Assembly (NCBI GenBank): GCA_016858145.1
Contig: JAEHOE010000014.1
Location: forward strand, 744,001-808,000
Source: Edaphochlamys debaryana
Taxonomy: Eukaryota > Chlorophyta > Chlorophyceae > Chlamydomonadales
Direction: 5' to 3'
DNA: 64,000 nt
The translations under genes and the position numbers were made by a program. The notes beneath the pieces are model-generated. The model made no database searches, was not told the DNA's origin, and saw only the letters and a list, made by a program, of their open reading frames with translations. Each line of letters opens with the position of its first letter. Positions within the stretch are counted from its first letter, which is position 1. Below, one piece after another: positions 37,324 to 47,900 of the stretch.

Positions 37324-37709
37324 CCCGCAACGCCTGGTCCAAATTGCAACCGCTTAAAAGTGATCATGGGAAACGAAGACGAAGACGCCACACACATCAC
37401 CGTCACCGCCGTGAAACGCCGGAGCCGACTGACCCGGACTGCCTCTTGTCCGCGAATCCCTGACTGCCGTACAGTCGGTTGCCGTACAAGGGGTGCAGCA
37501 ATGGTACGGCAGAGAAAAATGTTCGCCAAATTCAAATGTAAGAAGCGCGTTGGATGCGTCTATGCATACCGGTCACATGTATCCGCGCGGCATGTCGGGC
37601 AACCCACATCTCGATAAGTTATTGCATGTCCAAGCTCTGCCGCTCCCCTACCCCTCCCCGCTCCACCCGCATCTAGCTCCCTCCCGCGTCTAGCCTGTCT
37701 ACAGTTGCA

Positions 37710-40700
37710 CTAGCCTACGTGCTTCTTGTTGTTATGGTACACCGTGCGCGTCGAGCCCTGCTTTCCTCGCGCGCACGTGTCCGCCCGCTTCGTGATGTAC
37801 CGCCAGCGCTGGCGCTCCAGCGCCTTGTTGATGATTTTGGAGGCACAGTTCCACTTGTTGCCCAAGCGGCCGCCGGCGCTGCACACGACGCCAGCATCGG
37901 ACATAGTGGCCGCCAGCAGCAGCTCGTGCTGCTTGTAGGCACCGCGCGTGCGGCGCCTGCGCATGCTGAAACCGCGCGCCGCCCGGGCCGCCTGCTTGAG
38001 GCGATGCATGAAGTTGATGCGCCGTGCAGCCCCCTTGATCACACGCACCGACGCCTTGCCGCCGCACAGGGACACGAGAAGAGAGAAGAACATCTCGCAG
38101 CAGTCTGAGCTGAAGGCCCGCTCACACAGCCGCGCCCGCCACTCCACCGGAAGCCGCTCCAGCGCCTCCAGCCTGCTGTCCGCATTGCACAGCCAGCTGA
38201 TCAGCAGCCGCCGCGTGAAGCCGTGGCAGTACGCCGGGAGTGTGGGCGGGGCACTGCCCCGATGCACCTTGGCGGTCAGTAGAGAGTTCCCCAGCAGCCG
38301 CCGTATGACGTGCGAGCGGCGGACAAGGCGCAGCGCCCGCTCCAGCGGCTCCAGGCCACTCTCATCAAACGCCTCGAACGCCTCCTGCACCGTCCGCATT
38401 ATTATTGCCTCCACGTGGAAGCCCCGCGCCCGAAGCGCCGCCTGTAGCGGCGCGCTGCCAATCCAGTACTGAGCGCAATCCACGTTCTGGCTGTCGGTGT
38501 CTCCGTGGAGGATGGACAGCAGCGTGCTTGGCTTGAAGCCAGGAGGGTATCGCTCTTTCCGCTCCTCGGGTGTGGCCGCTGAGTGCGCGTGCGCAATGTC
38601 TCCCGCCACGGCAAGGAGCACGCCACGGTCGAGGTAGGCTTCGCCAGGCCGGTAGGCGGCGGCGGCCTCTGCTGCGGCCCGCTCTTCGCTGCTCAGCCCT
38701 TCTGTGTGGGCGCCTGGCCAAACAGACCGCGAGCATGCAGCCGCTCGCTGCATGGACTCCACGCTGCCCAGCTTGCCGAGGATGCAGCACGGGTTGTCTT
38801 GAGGCTTGCTGCGCTTGGTCATGTGAGGTTCGTCCTGGATCACGCAGGGCTCGCTTGGGGACGTGTATTGGAACCGCTGGCTAAAGTCGCGCCCCTCACG
38901 CGCGCAGTTGCGTACGGCTGCATCAAGATAGGCCTGGTCGACGGCTTGTTGTATGATGCGGTCGGCGGTTGCGTCACTGAGGCCAGCGGGCGGCATGTCG
39001 TGTGTGAGGCGGTAGACCCAGTACGCCTCCTCCTCAGCTGGGGGCGAGGTCCAGCCCGACCAGGTTTGCTGCTCCACCCGTTGGCGGTCTCCAGGCAGCA
39101 CGGCTTGGCGGGCCAGGTGTTGGCAGCGAGCAATGAGGTGGGAGACCACCGCCATGCCCTGGGCAACAGGCAGCTGGGCGACCAGCGATCGGGCCTCCGC
39201 CGCCTCCCGCTCAACGGCGGCGGCAAGGGCTGTGGCGGGCGTGTCACGGGCAGCCGCTGCAGCGGCATGCGCAATCTTGTGGCACACAGCAGCACCCACC
39301 CCGTCGGCTGCACCGCCGCCGCCGACACCGGCTGCCCCGCTGCCGCTACCGCCTGTCCCGCCACCGCCGTCTGACTCTGCCGCGGGCTCGGAGGGCAGCT
39401 CGGTGTACTTGCGGTACGCAGCCGCGACTGTTGAGCTGACGTGGCCTAGGCTGAGTGGTCGCTGGGCCGCCCATGGCACTTTCCGTAGCTCTCGCACCAG
39501 CTGTTGGATGGGGCGCTCTGGGCAACTGAGCGGCACGTGGGCGTCAATCTCCCGCATCTTTTCGTTGTGCTCCACGAGCTGCGGAGGTAGCGGCGGAAAA
39601 GCGGAGGGCTGCGGAGGTGGCGGCGCCTGAGCGGAGGGCTGCGGAGGAGGACGCGCCTGAGCGGAGGGCTGCGGAGGAGGCGGCGCCCGAGCGAAGAACG
39701 GGTAGTGAACCACTTGGAACTCGGTCGGCGGTGGTTTGGGGAGGCTGAGTCGCTCGAGCCAGCCGGACAAGGCAGCTTGTCGAGTAAAGACGTCCGAGTG
39801 AACTGGCGGCATGCCGGGCAGAAGAGGCTGCGCAGTCAGGGTGTCCAGGACGCTGGCGGGCGGCTGCTGGGCTGCATTGTCCAGACCCTCTGACAGGGCA
39901 CGTGCAACTGCGGCGGACGCTGCACCGCCGTCCTCAGCAGGCCGGTCGTAGGCAAGACGCCCTGCCGGGGCCGAGCACCTGGGGCAAGCCCATTCGCCTG
40001 CAGGCACGCTAGGCAGGGCCGGCGTCATGCACTTGATGTGCCAGCCCGCCAGCATGTGCCCTTCCCGCCCCTCGTAGCACGAGTTGCAGAACACCAGCTC
40101 CTTGGGATTGCCCTTGCTGCCACAGACGAGGCAGGGTTTGTCGACTTCGGTCGGCTGCGGCTTGGGCTGTGCGGCCGGGTGAGTGCAGCTCACAGCACCA
40201 GTCCGCGGCGCCTTGGCTGCGGGAGGCGGGAGCTTGACACCGGCCGTGGTGTAAGCGGTCAGGTGGTCGGGGCACGCCCGTTTGCGAGGGGGGCGGCCAG
40301 CACCGGCCCCCACCGCCGACACCGAAGCCTCTGCGCCCCTTGCCGCCGAGCTGAGTAGCGTGTAATGTTCCCCATCGGCCACCACCGTCAACAGCTGCCC
40401 ACCGCAGCCGCGCAAGGCTGCCTTGGCCCGGTCGATGAGGCCGCGGACGAGCTGCTCCCCGGCCTTGCCCGCGATGAACATCCGCGCGACCACCTGTGAG
40501 ATGGTGTTGTCTGGGGAGGTGAGGATGGCGACGAGCAGCGCCGTGGACGCGGTCCGCATGATGTCGTACAGTGCCGGTAGCGCAGCACGCAGCTCGCGAG
40601 CGAGCAGGGCCAGGAGGGCAGCGCAGCAGCCCTCGGCATCAGCGCCGGAGGGGGTCAGGCCCACCGACACGTGCCCGCCGGCGCCGACCGTGCAGGACAT

Positions 40701-43173
40701 GGCCACCAGCCTGGCGCTGCGGATGCGTTGGGCGCTGCCCCCCAGCACCTCCATGGCCGCCACCCGCTCCCGCAAGCTAGCCACGCGGGCCAGGCTGGCG
40801 GCCCTATGGAACGCCTGCTGGCCGTGAAAGCCCTCAGCTGACCCGGCTGCTTGGTTGCGGCTGTTGAAGCGAGCCTCCTGCGCTTTGGTAGCCTGCTCAG
40901 CCCGCCCCAGCTGCTCGCGAGCGGCGGGGAGCACAGTGCTGCTGAGCCATGCTGCCATCTGCATGACGGTGGTGTAGGCCGCCGCATCAAGCAGCGGCTG
41001 CGCCCCCGCGTCCGCCACAAGCGTGAGGGCCGAGTGGCAGCGGTTGTAGTCTCGCTCCAGCTGGGCGAGCAGCGCCCGACTGAGGGTGTCGCCAGGGCAG
41101 GCGTCGCCTTCAAGGCGGAAGAGGCCACCTGGCAAGGCCTCCTTCTCGAGACAGGCCTGCAGATGGGACGGGGGTGGACAGAGGGCCATAAGGAGCTGTG
41201 TGAGGCAACCCCAGCTTCGAATACAAGGCCGCGAGCCCTGTTTTGTGCATGCCGCCCCACCTCACCACGCCTCACCGGTATGTCCGTGCCATCAGTAGCC
41301 AGGTTAGCCACCGGCGGCTTGCCCGCCGCCTTGCAGCACTCCACGAACCGCTCGACGCTGCCAACGTCAAAGCCCACCGCTTGTGGGGCGTCGTCGCCCG
41401 TCGTGCGTTGGTTGGTTGAGGTGGAGGGGAAGGGCAGGCCTGGGTCCTTGACCTCGCCACGCAGGACGTTGAGTGCGGCCTCGCCACTGCGTTGAGCTGA
41501 TGCCGCCGCAGCGAGCTGCTTGATGGTGTCCGGCCAGCGCACGCCGCAGGCCGCAGCGCCACCCACCTTGAGCCTTGCGGCTGCGGGCAGGGCGGCCACG
41601 AGGTACTGCACGACCGTGTCCGTGGGCCCAAGCTCGCCGCTGGCTATCAGCGAAACCACGGCCTCCAGCCCCGGAACGCGAGCCAGGGCCGCCCGGTAGC
41701 TGGCCATCGGGCCACTGCACAGGACGGCATCCAGCGCCGACTGCGCCCGCTCCAATGCAGCCTGCGCCAACGCCAGCACCGCGCTGTCGACGGCACGGCG
41801 CACCACCGCGCGCTCGCTGGGGCTCAGCTCCGCACCAGCGGGCACGGTGTTGGGAGGCGCGGGGAGGGCGGCGCGCCCCCGAAAGATGGAAGGCAGCCGC
41901 TCGTCTAGCCCCTGGTAGAAGAGTTTGACGGCCAGAGCCGCGTCGCCCTTGCTGGGATAGAGCCCCAGACCAGCGCTGCCCGCACAGGATTAGGCTGCGC
42001 GCCTTGTATCCTTCCCTGGAGCTGTCCCAGCTGACGCCCGCATAACCGGGTGGAGGGACGAGAGGGGCTGCTGGCTGCTGCTGCGGTGCATCCTCCTCCA
42101 TGGCGTCGTTGTGACCTGACGAGACAAGAGGACACGGCGACGTGAGCAGGGATCAAGGACAGGCCCGCCCCAGGAGGCCAACCCACATCGCAGGCCAACC
42201 CACATCGCAGGCCAACCCCACAGCGCAGTTCCTGACCTGGGGCTGGATTCTCCGCGTGCACTGGGAGCGGTGCGGCCTCCTCCATGGCGGCGTCATGGGG
42301 GCCTGCGGCAGCAAAGGGAGCCCATCAGGAATCCAGCTAAGAGACCCCTCACAGCAGCAGGCCAAGACCGGTACCGGTACCGGTACCCACCACGGCGCAG
42401 GCCAACCCACATCGCAGGCCAAACTCACCGAGGGTGTCCGTGAAGTCCACGTCCATTGGAAGCGTCCCCGCCTCGTGCATGGCCTGGTCAGGGCCTGTGC
42501 AGGCGAACGAAGCAGGGTCAGCAAGCGGGCCTGACCCAGAACTGCTCTGCTGGGCCCGTCCCCTGCACACCTGCACCCTCTCCAGCTGCTGCCGCCCCCA
42601 CAGCCGCTGCAAGCATGCCGGAAGCCTGCGCTCGTGTCACTGCATGCATGGGACAGGTAGAGTGCAAGGGTGAACTGCCAAGCCAGGCGAAGCTGGGGGC
42701 GCAAAGCCAAGAGGGGACCCGGCGTGGACACACGCCCACCCTCACCCACCGTTCCGGCCGGGGCAGGACGCCACCACCCCCGCCACCGACGTCGCCTCTT
42801 GGCGTAGGTCTACCACCTTCTGCGCTGCGCTCCGCGGCTGGCGGAGCACGGGCGGAGGAGCTTTGGGGGCGCGCGCCTGCTTAGCGGCAGTTTGGCGGGT
42901 GACGGGGCGGGGGGGTGCCGCAGCCACCTCCTTGCGCCGGGGCAGGAGGCCCTGCTTGTAACATGCCGTATGTATCAGGGCCTCCGCATGACCCTTAATC
43001 CTCTTGTGCTCCTCGTAGTTGGCGAGCGCGTCGGCGCGTAGGGCACAATCGCGATAGCGGTCGGGGTCTATGGCGCGAACTCCGGGCGCGGACTTCTTCA
43101 GGGCGTTCCCGCAGCTAAAGCACACGCAGCGAGGCGTTCCATCGGCATAGAAAGCGTCTTGCAGGGTGCTCAT
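37710..43173 (-). CDS. Transposase-like protein with PHD finger
   Basis: The gene starts at ATG 43171-43173 with a Cys/His-rich N-terminal region (CVCFSCGNALKKS...DCAL...HTACY), which may bind zinc and take the place of a THAP domain. Short exons between 42760 and 42000 are only partly resolved. A longer exon ends at about 41279, and the main exon runs from about 41163 to the stop at 37710, over 1,150 codons without a break. About 40135-39975 encodes a C4HC3 PHD finger (CLVCG ... CNSC ... WHIKC ... CPRC). A Pro-rich repeat follows. Near the C terminus are IQDEPHMTKRS and DCCEMFFSLLVSLCGG, resembling the 'D-x-PH-h-x-K' and 'E-x-F-F-S...GG' motifs of P-element/THAP9 DDE transposases. Family placement is inference from these motifs, the terminal repeats and the 8-bp duplication. 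Confidence 0.75.
39601..39690 (-). repeat. 30-bp coding tandem repeat, three units
   Basis: Three consecutive 30-bp units (starts 39601, 39631, 39661) encode a Pro-rich APPPPQPSAQ-type repeat between the PHD finger and the catalytic part of the transposase-like protein. Confidence 0.85.
42170..42430. repeat. Short repeats within transposon introns
   Basis: The unit CGCAGGCCAACCCACAT occurs in tandem around 42175-42225 and again around 42400-42420. An ACCGGT run lies at 42367-42386. They lie in introns of the transposase gene beside short duplicated exons. Confidence 0.7.
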
Positions 43174-43318
43174 GGTCGCGATTTGCACCGAGACATGTGC
43201 GGGTGCAGGCACAGGGCTCCGGACAGCGGTTCTAGGTGCCGTGTATGACTATAAAGCAAGTTATATGTAAAGGAAGGCGGAAACGCGCGGGGACCAGACC
43301 GACACGCCCACGAACCCT

Positions 43319-43335
43319 GGAGTGGTACCCGCCTG
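43319..43335 (-). repeat. Terminal inverted repeat, right
   Basis: Reverse complement of 37307-37323, 17 of 17 bases. Confidence 0.93.
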
Positions 43336-43343
43336 TGTACACT
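43336..43343 (+). repeat. Target-site duplication, right
   Basis: TGTACACT directly after the right terminal repeat; identical to 37299-37306. Confidence 0.9.
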
Positions 43344-44995
43344 CAGCTTAGATAGGCTCGGGAGGCACAGCAAGCGTGCCCTGCACCCTTCTGAAACTCC
43401 GGCACGCAGCGCAGTTGATCTGAGACGCTGGACAAGGGTGACTGCCCGAAGGTATACAAGTGGCTGAGCCCCGTGCGTTGTCAACTCGCGTGGTTCCCCC
43501 CCAAGGATGTCCCACGTTCGAGTCTGGCTCCATGGCGCCCTCAGCCCACTCCCACCCCAGCCCGCACCACGGTACGCGGTTTCGCACCAGGCCATTTCAA
43601 CCCCGCCCGCACGCCGCACCATCCGTGCGAGGTGATGCGCTCGTTAGGCGTCATTACCGCTTCGGCAAGACATAGCCGCGGCCTGATCCACCCGCAGCGA
43701 AGGCTACGGGAAGTGGACGACCTGCAACACCGTCCCCTTTGCCTCCGTCCACGCCTCCAACCGCCCCTCGCCATCGCGCATGATTGCCATGATAGCATGC
43801 TCCAGAGCGGCAGGCCATGTAAGGCGTAGAAAAGATAGAGGGGAAGCATGCGCATAAATATCGGCACGGCATGGCATGATGGCAGGGCCACGTGATCCGG
43901 AGACGCAAGGCTGGTGTCCCCGAGTCCCAGAGGGATTCCCTGACTGAGGGCTTCGCGTGAAACAGTGGCAGCGTGCTGTAATGATATGGTGGGTTGTTTG
44001 ACGGAATCCGCGTTGTATACCTAGCCTGTCAAGATATGGAGCATGGCGAACGAGGACCTGGTGTGTTGGTCCCATACTACGCAGCAGCCGGTGGGGGACT
44101 CAATGACAGCATCCGGGGGAATCCGGGGATACGGTAGCAGCCGGGGTCGCGCTTGGGGGACAGCAGCCTGGAAACTCCGGGACGCCAGCCTGCGTACTCC
44201 GTGGTCTCAGAACATCGGGAGTACCAGCAGCGTGGGGCAATCGGGGCAATGGCACGTGCATCCATGCACGGCGCAAAGTGCGGAGGCCGTGGGGCGCGCT
44301 CAGACGACGAGGAGTCTCCGGGGGTGGAGGAGGGTCGAGGGGCAGGGCGGGGCTCTGATTAGTTGCCGTCAGACGCCGTCAGCGGCAGAGTCAGCGGCGG
44401 GCGCATTGAGGGTGGGCCTTAAGGGCGACTGTGTGGGCCAAATGTCCGAGAGCCGAGCCATGCGGGCGTGGCGTGCGCGAAGTTGGGTGCGCCGGGATGC
44501 CCGCCCTTGGCATCGCACGGGTACATAGGGTGTGAGAGAGCGTGAGGCAAGCCATAGCCTGTTTCTGTTTAAGGTGGTCCACGGGCGCGCTTATACAAAC
44601 CGCAGCGCCTGGTGGGTTGCCAGCCATGTGCAAGGGCACCGTGCTTGCGCTTCAGGTAACTTTGAAGTGGCGAGATAACAAAGCATATGTGAGGCTTTAT
44701 GATGACGCAGAAGCCGCAGCGAGGAGCTTACAGCACTACGGACTGCGATATGCCAGCTGCCGCAGCATGATGACCGAACCGAACGGGGTCTGCAGCCTCC
44801 CACAGCCAGCGCAGCATGGCGTTTCATAGCTGATACAGCCTGAGCGTACCTTCATTGGCATACGCTGCCTTCTTTGCACGCGCACGTTGTTGACCGCCAG
44901 GGCTTCTTGGGCTCCGGAGCTATGCCGTTGCCGGACCTTGTGATAGGTAGAGTAATGAGGCTGTAACACGAAGCGGCATACAGCCTCCAAGCACG
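43344..44995. other. Intergenic region between transposon and coiled-coil gene
   Basis: I see no exon chain, repeat pair or RNA gene. The right part presumably holds the promoter of the plus-strand gene starting at 44996, but no clear core element stands out. Confidence 0.5.
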
Positions 44996-47900
44996 ATGGC
45001 GAAGGCCGGCCCAAACATCTACATAGTGCCCGCAACCAGCTACGAGGTCTCGGCGGGCAAGAAGCCCAAGACACCCAAGAAGAACCTGCTGCTTACAAAT
45101 GGGCCCGGAGACGACCCGGGGTCGGCGTACTACGACCCACGGTAAGGAGGTCGCCGGTCCCACGCGTCCCTACTTGCTGTCCCCCTCCCACAAGCTGCCT
45201 CCGCCTGGGACCTGCAGGAACTTCCTCGTGCGGGGAGGCCACAGGGCCTTTGAGCAAAAGGTCATCAGCATGAACAAGGCCGCTGTCCAGGTGCGAGAGG
45301 ATGAGCTGGGGCGCTGGAGACCTGGTACGGCCTTGGCCAGGCTTACCCAAGCTCATCCCCAAAGCCCCGGACCGCAGGAGCTGCGCACGGCCAACGCCGT
45401 TCTGGCGGAAGAGCTGCTGAAGGCGCGGTCAGGCACGGACGAGGTAAGCTCCTCTCCCGGACCTCACCCCTCGACTTCAACCTGATCCCAAGCCCACGGC
45501 GATGCAGGCTAGCGCTTCACAATACCAGGGCCTTGCCGCACCCCGCAGCCTCTCTCCCGCATCTCACTCGACCTGATGCCAATAATTCACCACCGGCCTG
45601 GCCCGCAGGTCCGCGACCAGCTGCGGGAAAAGGCGTCCAGTGTGGAGTCACTGAAGGCGAGCTTGGAGCGGCTGGAGAAGGCGCGCAAGGTGCTGGAGAA
45701 GAAGCACCTGCTGCAACTCAAGGAGCTCAACAGGAGGTAAACTGGTGCAGCCAGCAGGAGGCATAGCATGGGTGTGACGTGTGAGCCCAACAAACGGGTA
45801 GACGGCTGTGGGAAGAAATGGGCATGGGTGTGGCGGGTGGCGCTTTCGGGGCTTCGGAAACGGAAGGCGGATGATGCGTGCGCTGCAAGGCGATGTGGGT
45901 CGGGCTGCATCCCCGTGGCAGATGAGGGCCCCGCTGCCCCGTGGTACCGGTTCAGGCTGGGGCAGTACAGCTTTAAACCCGCATGCCCACAGGTACAAGG
46001 AGGAGCAGGCGCAGCGGCTGGCACTCGAGTCGGAGAACGCGCAGCTACGGGCCGGCAAGGAGGTCGTGGACAAGCAGGCAAGCAGGGACGGCTGAACGGT
46101 GACCAGGGAGGGAGCGGCGGTTGGAAGGTTGAGGGAGTTTGCCGACAAGCCGGGCTTCGAGTTGGAAGCAAGCAAGCGCCGGCAATCGGGGGCCCCCTTA
46201 CCGAGTTTGTCCTGCACTGCCCAGCTGGAGATGGCCGTGAGGACAGAGGGAAGCCGGTAAAGATAGCTTCCTCCATCTCCACTTCAGTTTTAACTCCCTC
46301 CGACAGCAGCTGCCCGGCATTTACAGCCACTTAACCGATGGCTGCTGCTCCTCCGTGTGGGACCCCACCCTGTTGCACCCTGCAGGCGGACGCTCTGCAG
46401 GAGGAGCGCGCCCAGCTGCTCGACCTCCTGAACGAGCAGCGTAGCAACGGCAGCCGCCTGGAGGTACGCGAGTCACGCGCGCACGCCATGCCACTGCGGC
46501 CCTCCCGCATGTCCATTCCCACTCGCCACCGGTACCTCTGCCCTTCGCCACCTTCCTCCCTCACGCACCCCGCACCTTACGCTCCAATCACAGCCTCCCT
46601 ATTCCTCCCGCTACCTCCCCGGTACACGCGCAGGCCACCGTCGCCGCCGAGTCGGCCACCATCGCAGAGCTGCGCTCGCGCTGCCAGGCTGCAGAGGCCA
46701 AGCTGGCGGACGAGTCGTGCGGGCGCCAGGAGCTGTATGGGCGGGTCAAGGCGCTGGAGGCGGACCTCAACGTGGCGCAGGAGCGGCACTCGCAGCTGGG
46801 CGCCAGCCACGCCGAGGCGGACGCTCGGGCGCGGGCCGCCGCCGCCAGGGCCCAGCTGCTGGAGGACGAGATGGAGGCAGCCAAGTCGGCGCTGCAGGTG
46901 GGCAGGGTGTTGTAAAGGCTGGGGTGGGCTCGCGCGCGGGCTTGTGCGGGGGCCCGCTGGCACGACGGAGGTCTGCGCAAAGGCTTGCGGCCGCCCGTGC
47001 GCAGCTGCGTACCCGCGTCTCGCTGCAACCCACACCGACGTTCACCGCTGGGCACTGCCCCGTGCACTTGGGCCTCCTGAGTGGGTAACATAACCCTTGC
47101 GCCTCCTGCTCCGTGCCTCCGCCTCCCCGCCTCCCTCCCTCCCTCCCTCCCTCCCTCCCAGTCCGAGAAGGCGGCCAACCTGGTGGAGCGGCAGCGCTCC
47201 TCGCAGCTGCAGTCCGACCTGACGCAGCTGCAGAGCGCCTCGGCGCATGCGGCCGCCACCGCCGCGGCGGAGCAGGCCGAGCTGGAGCGCCTGCGCGGGC
47301 AGGTGAGGGCGCGCCTGCTCCACCCCCACTCCTCCGCCCTCCCCTTCTTCCATCCCCGCGCACCGTCTGCGCCTTGCCGACTGCCTACCGCAAGCGCCGT
47401 GTTGGGCTAGCCTGCTAGTCTGCATGACGTTATGCGGTGTGCTAGTGGGCCCGCGCTCGCCTTCCAGGGGCTGTGCATGGGGAGCGGCATGTGGTGCGAT
47501 GGGTAGGACCCGAGCCTCGTGAGGTCTCCATTGAGCCGGTGCACGTGCCGCACCGCAGGTGGACACGCACATGTCGGCCGCCGAGGGCCTGCGCTCCGAG
47601 GTGGCCCGCCTGCGCGGGGAGAACCTGCACCTGGCGGCGCAGAGCGCGGCGGCGCAGGTGCGTGGGCGGGTGGCTTCGCTGGCTACCAGGTCCGCCCCAG
47701 CCACCGACCTCATCCCGTCAACCCCGTGCGCTACGCACTCCCCGTAACCCCCCGGCCTATGCCTCAGCACGGGCGGATGCCTCCATCCATGCCGCATGCC
47801 CCCCACCGCCAGCGCGGCCCCGCTTCTTTTCTTCCTTTCTCCCATATTCCAAGATTGTTCCCACCGCGGCCCACCCAACAGGCCAGCTCCCAGCAGCTCC

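Larger units (their letters stand above)
37307..43335 (-). mobile_element. P-superfamily-like DNA transposon, complete
   Basis: A 6,029-bp element bounded by perfect 17-bp terminal inverted repeats, CAGGCGGGTACCACTCC at 37307-37323 and its reverse complement at 43319-43335, and flanked by identical 8-bp duplications. It carries a single spliced minus-strand gene with an open C-terminal transposase-like region. An 8-bp duplication, ends beginning with CA, and the transposase C-terminal motif together favour the P superfamily over hAT. Perfect ends and target duplication imply a recent insertion. Confidence 0.85.

Noticed and set aside
37307..43335. hAT element, because of the 8-bp target duplication
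   Set aside because: The C-terminal motif and CA-starting ends fit P elements better, and no BED finger or hAT dimerisation motif was seen; kept as a refutation test.
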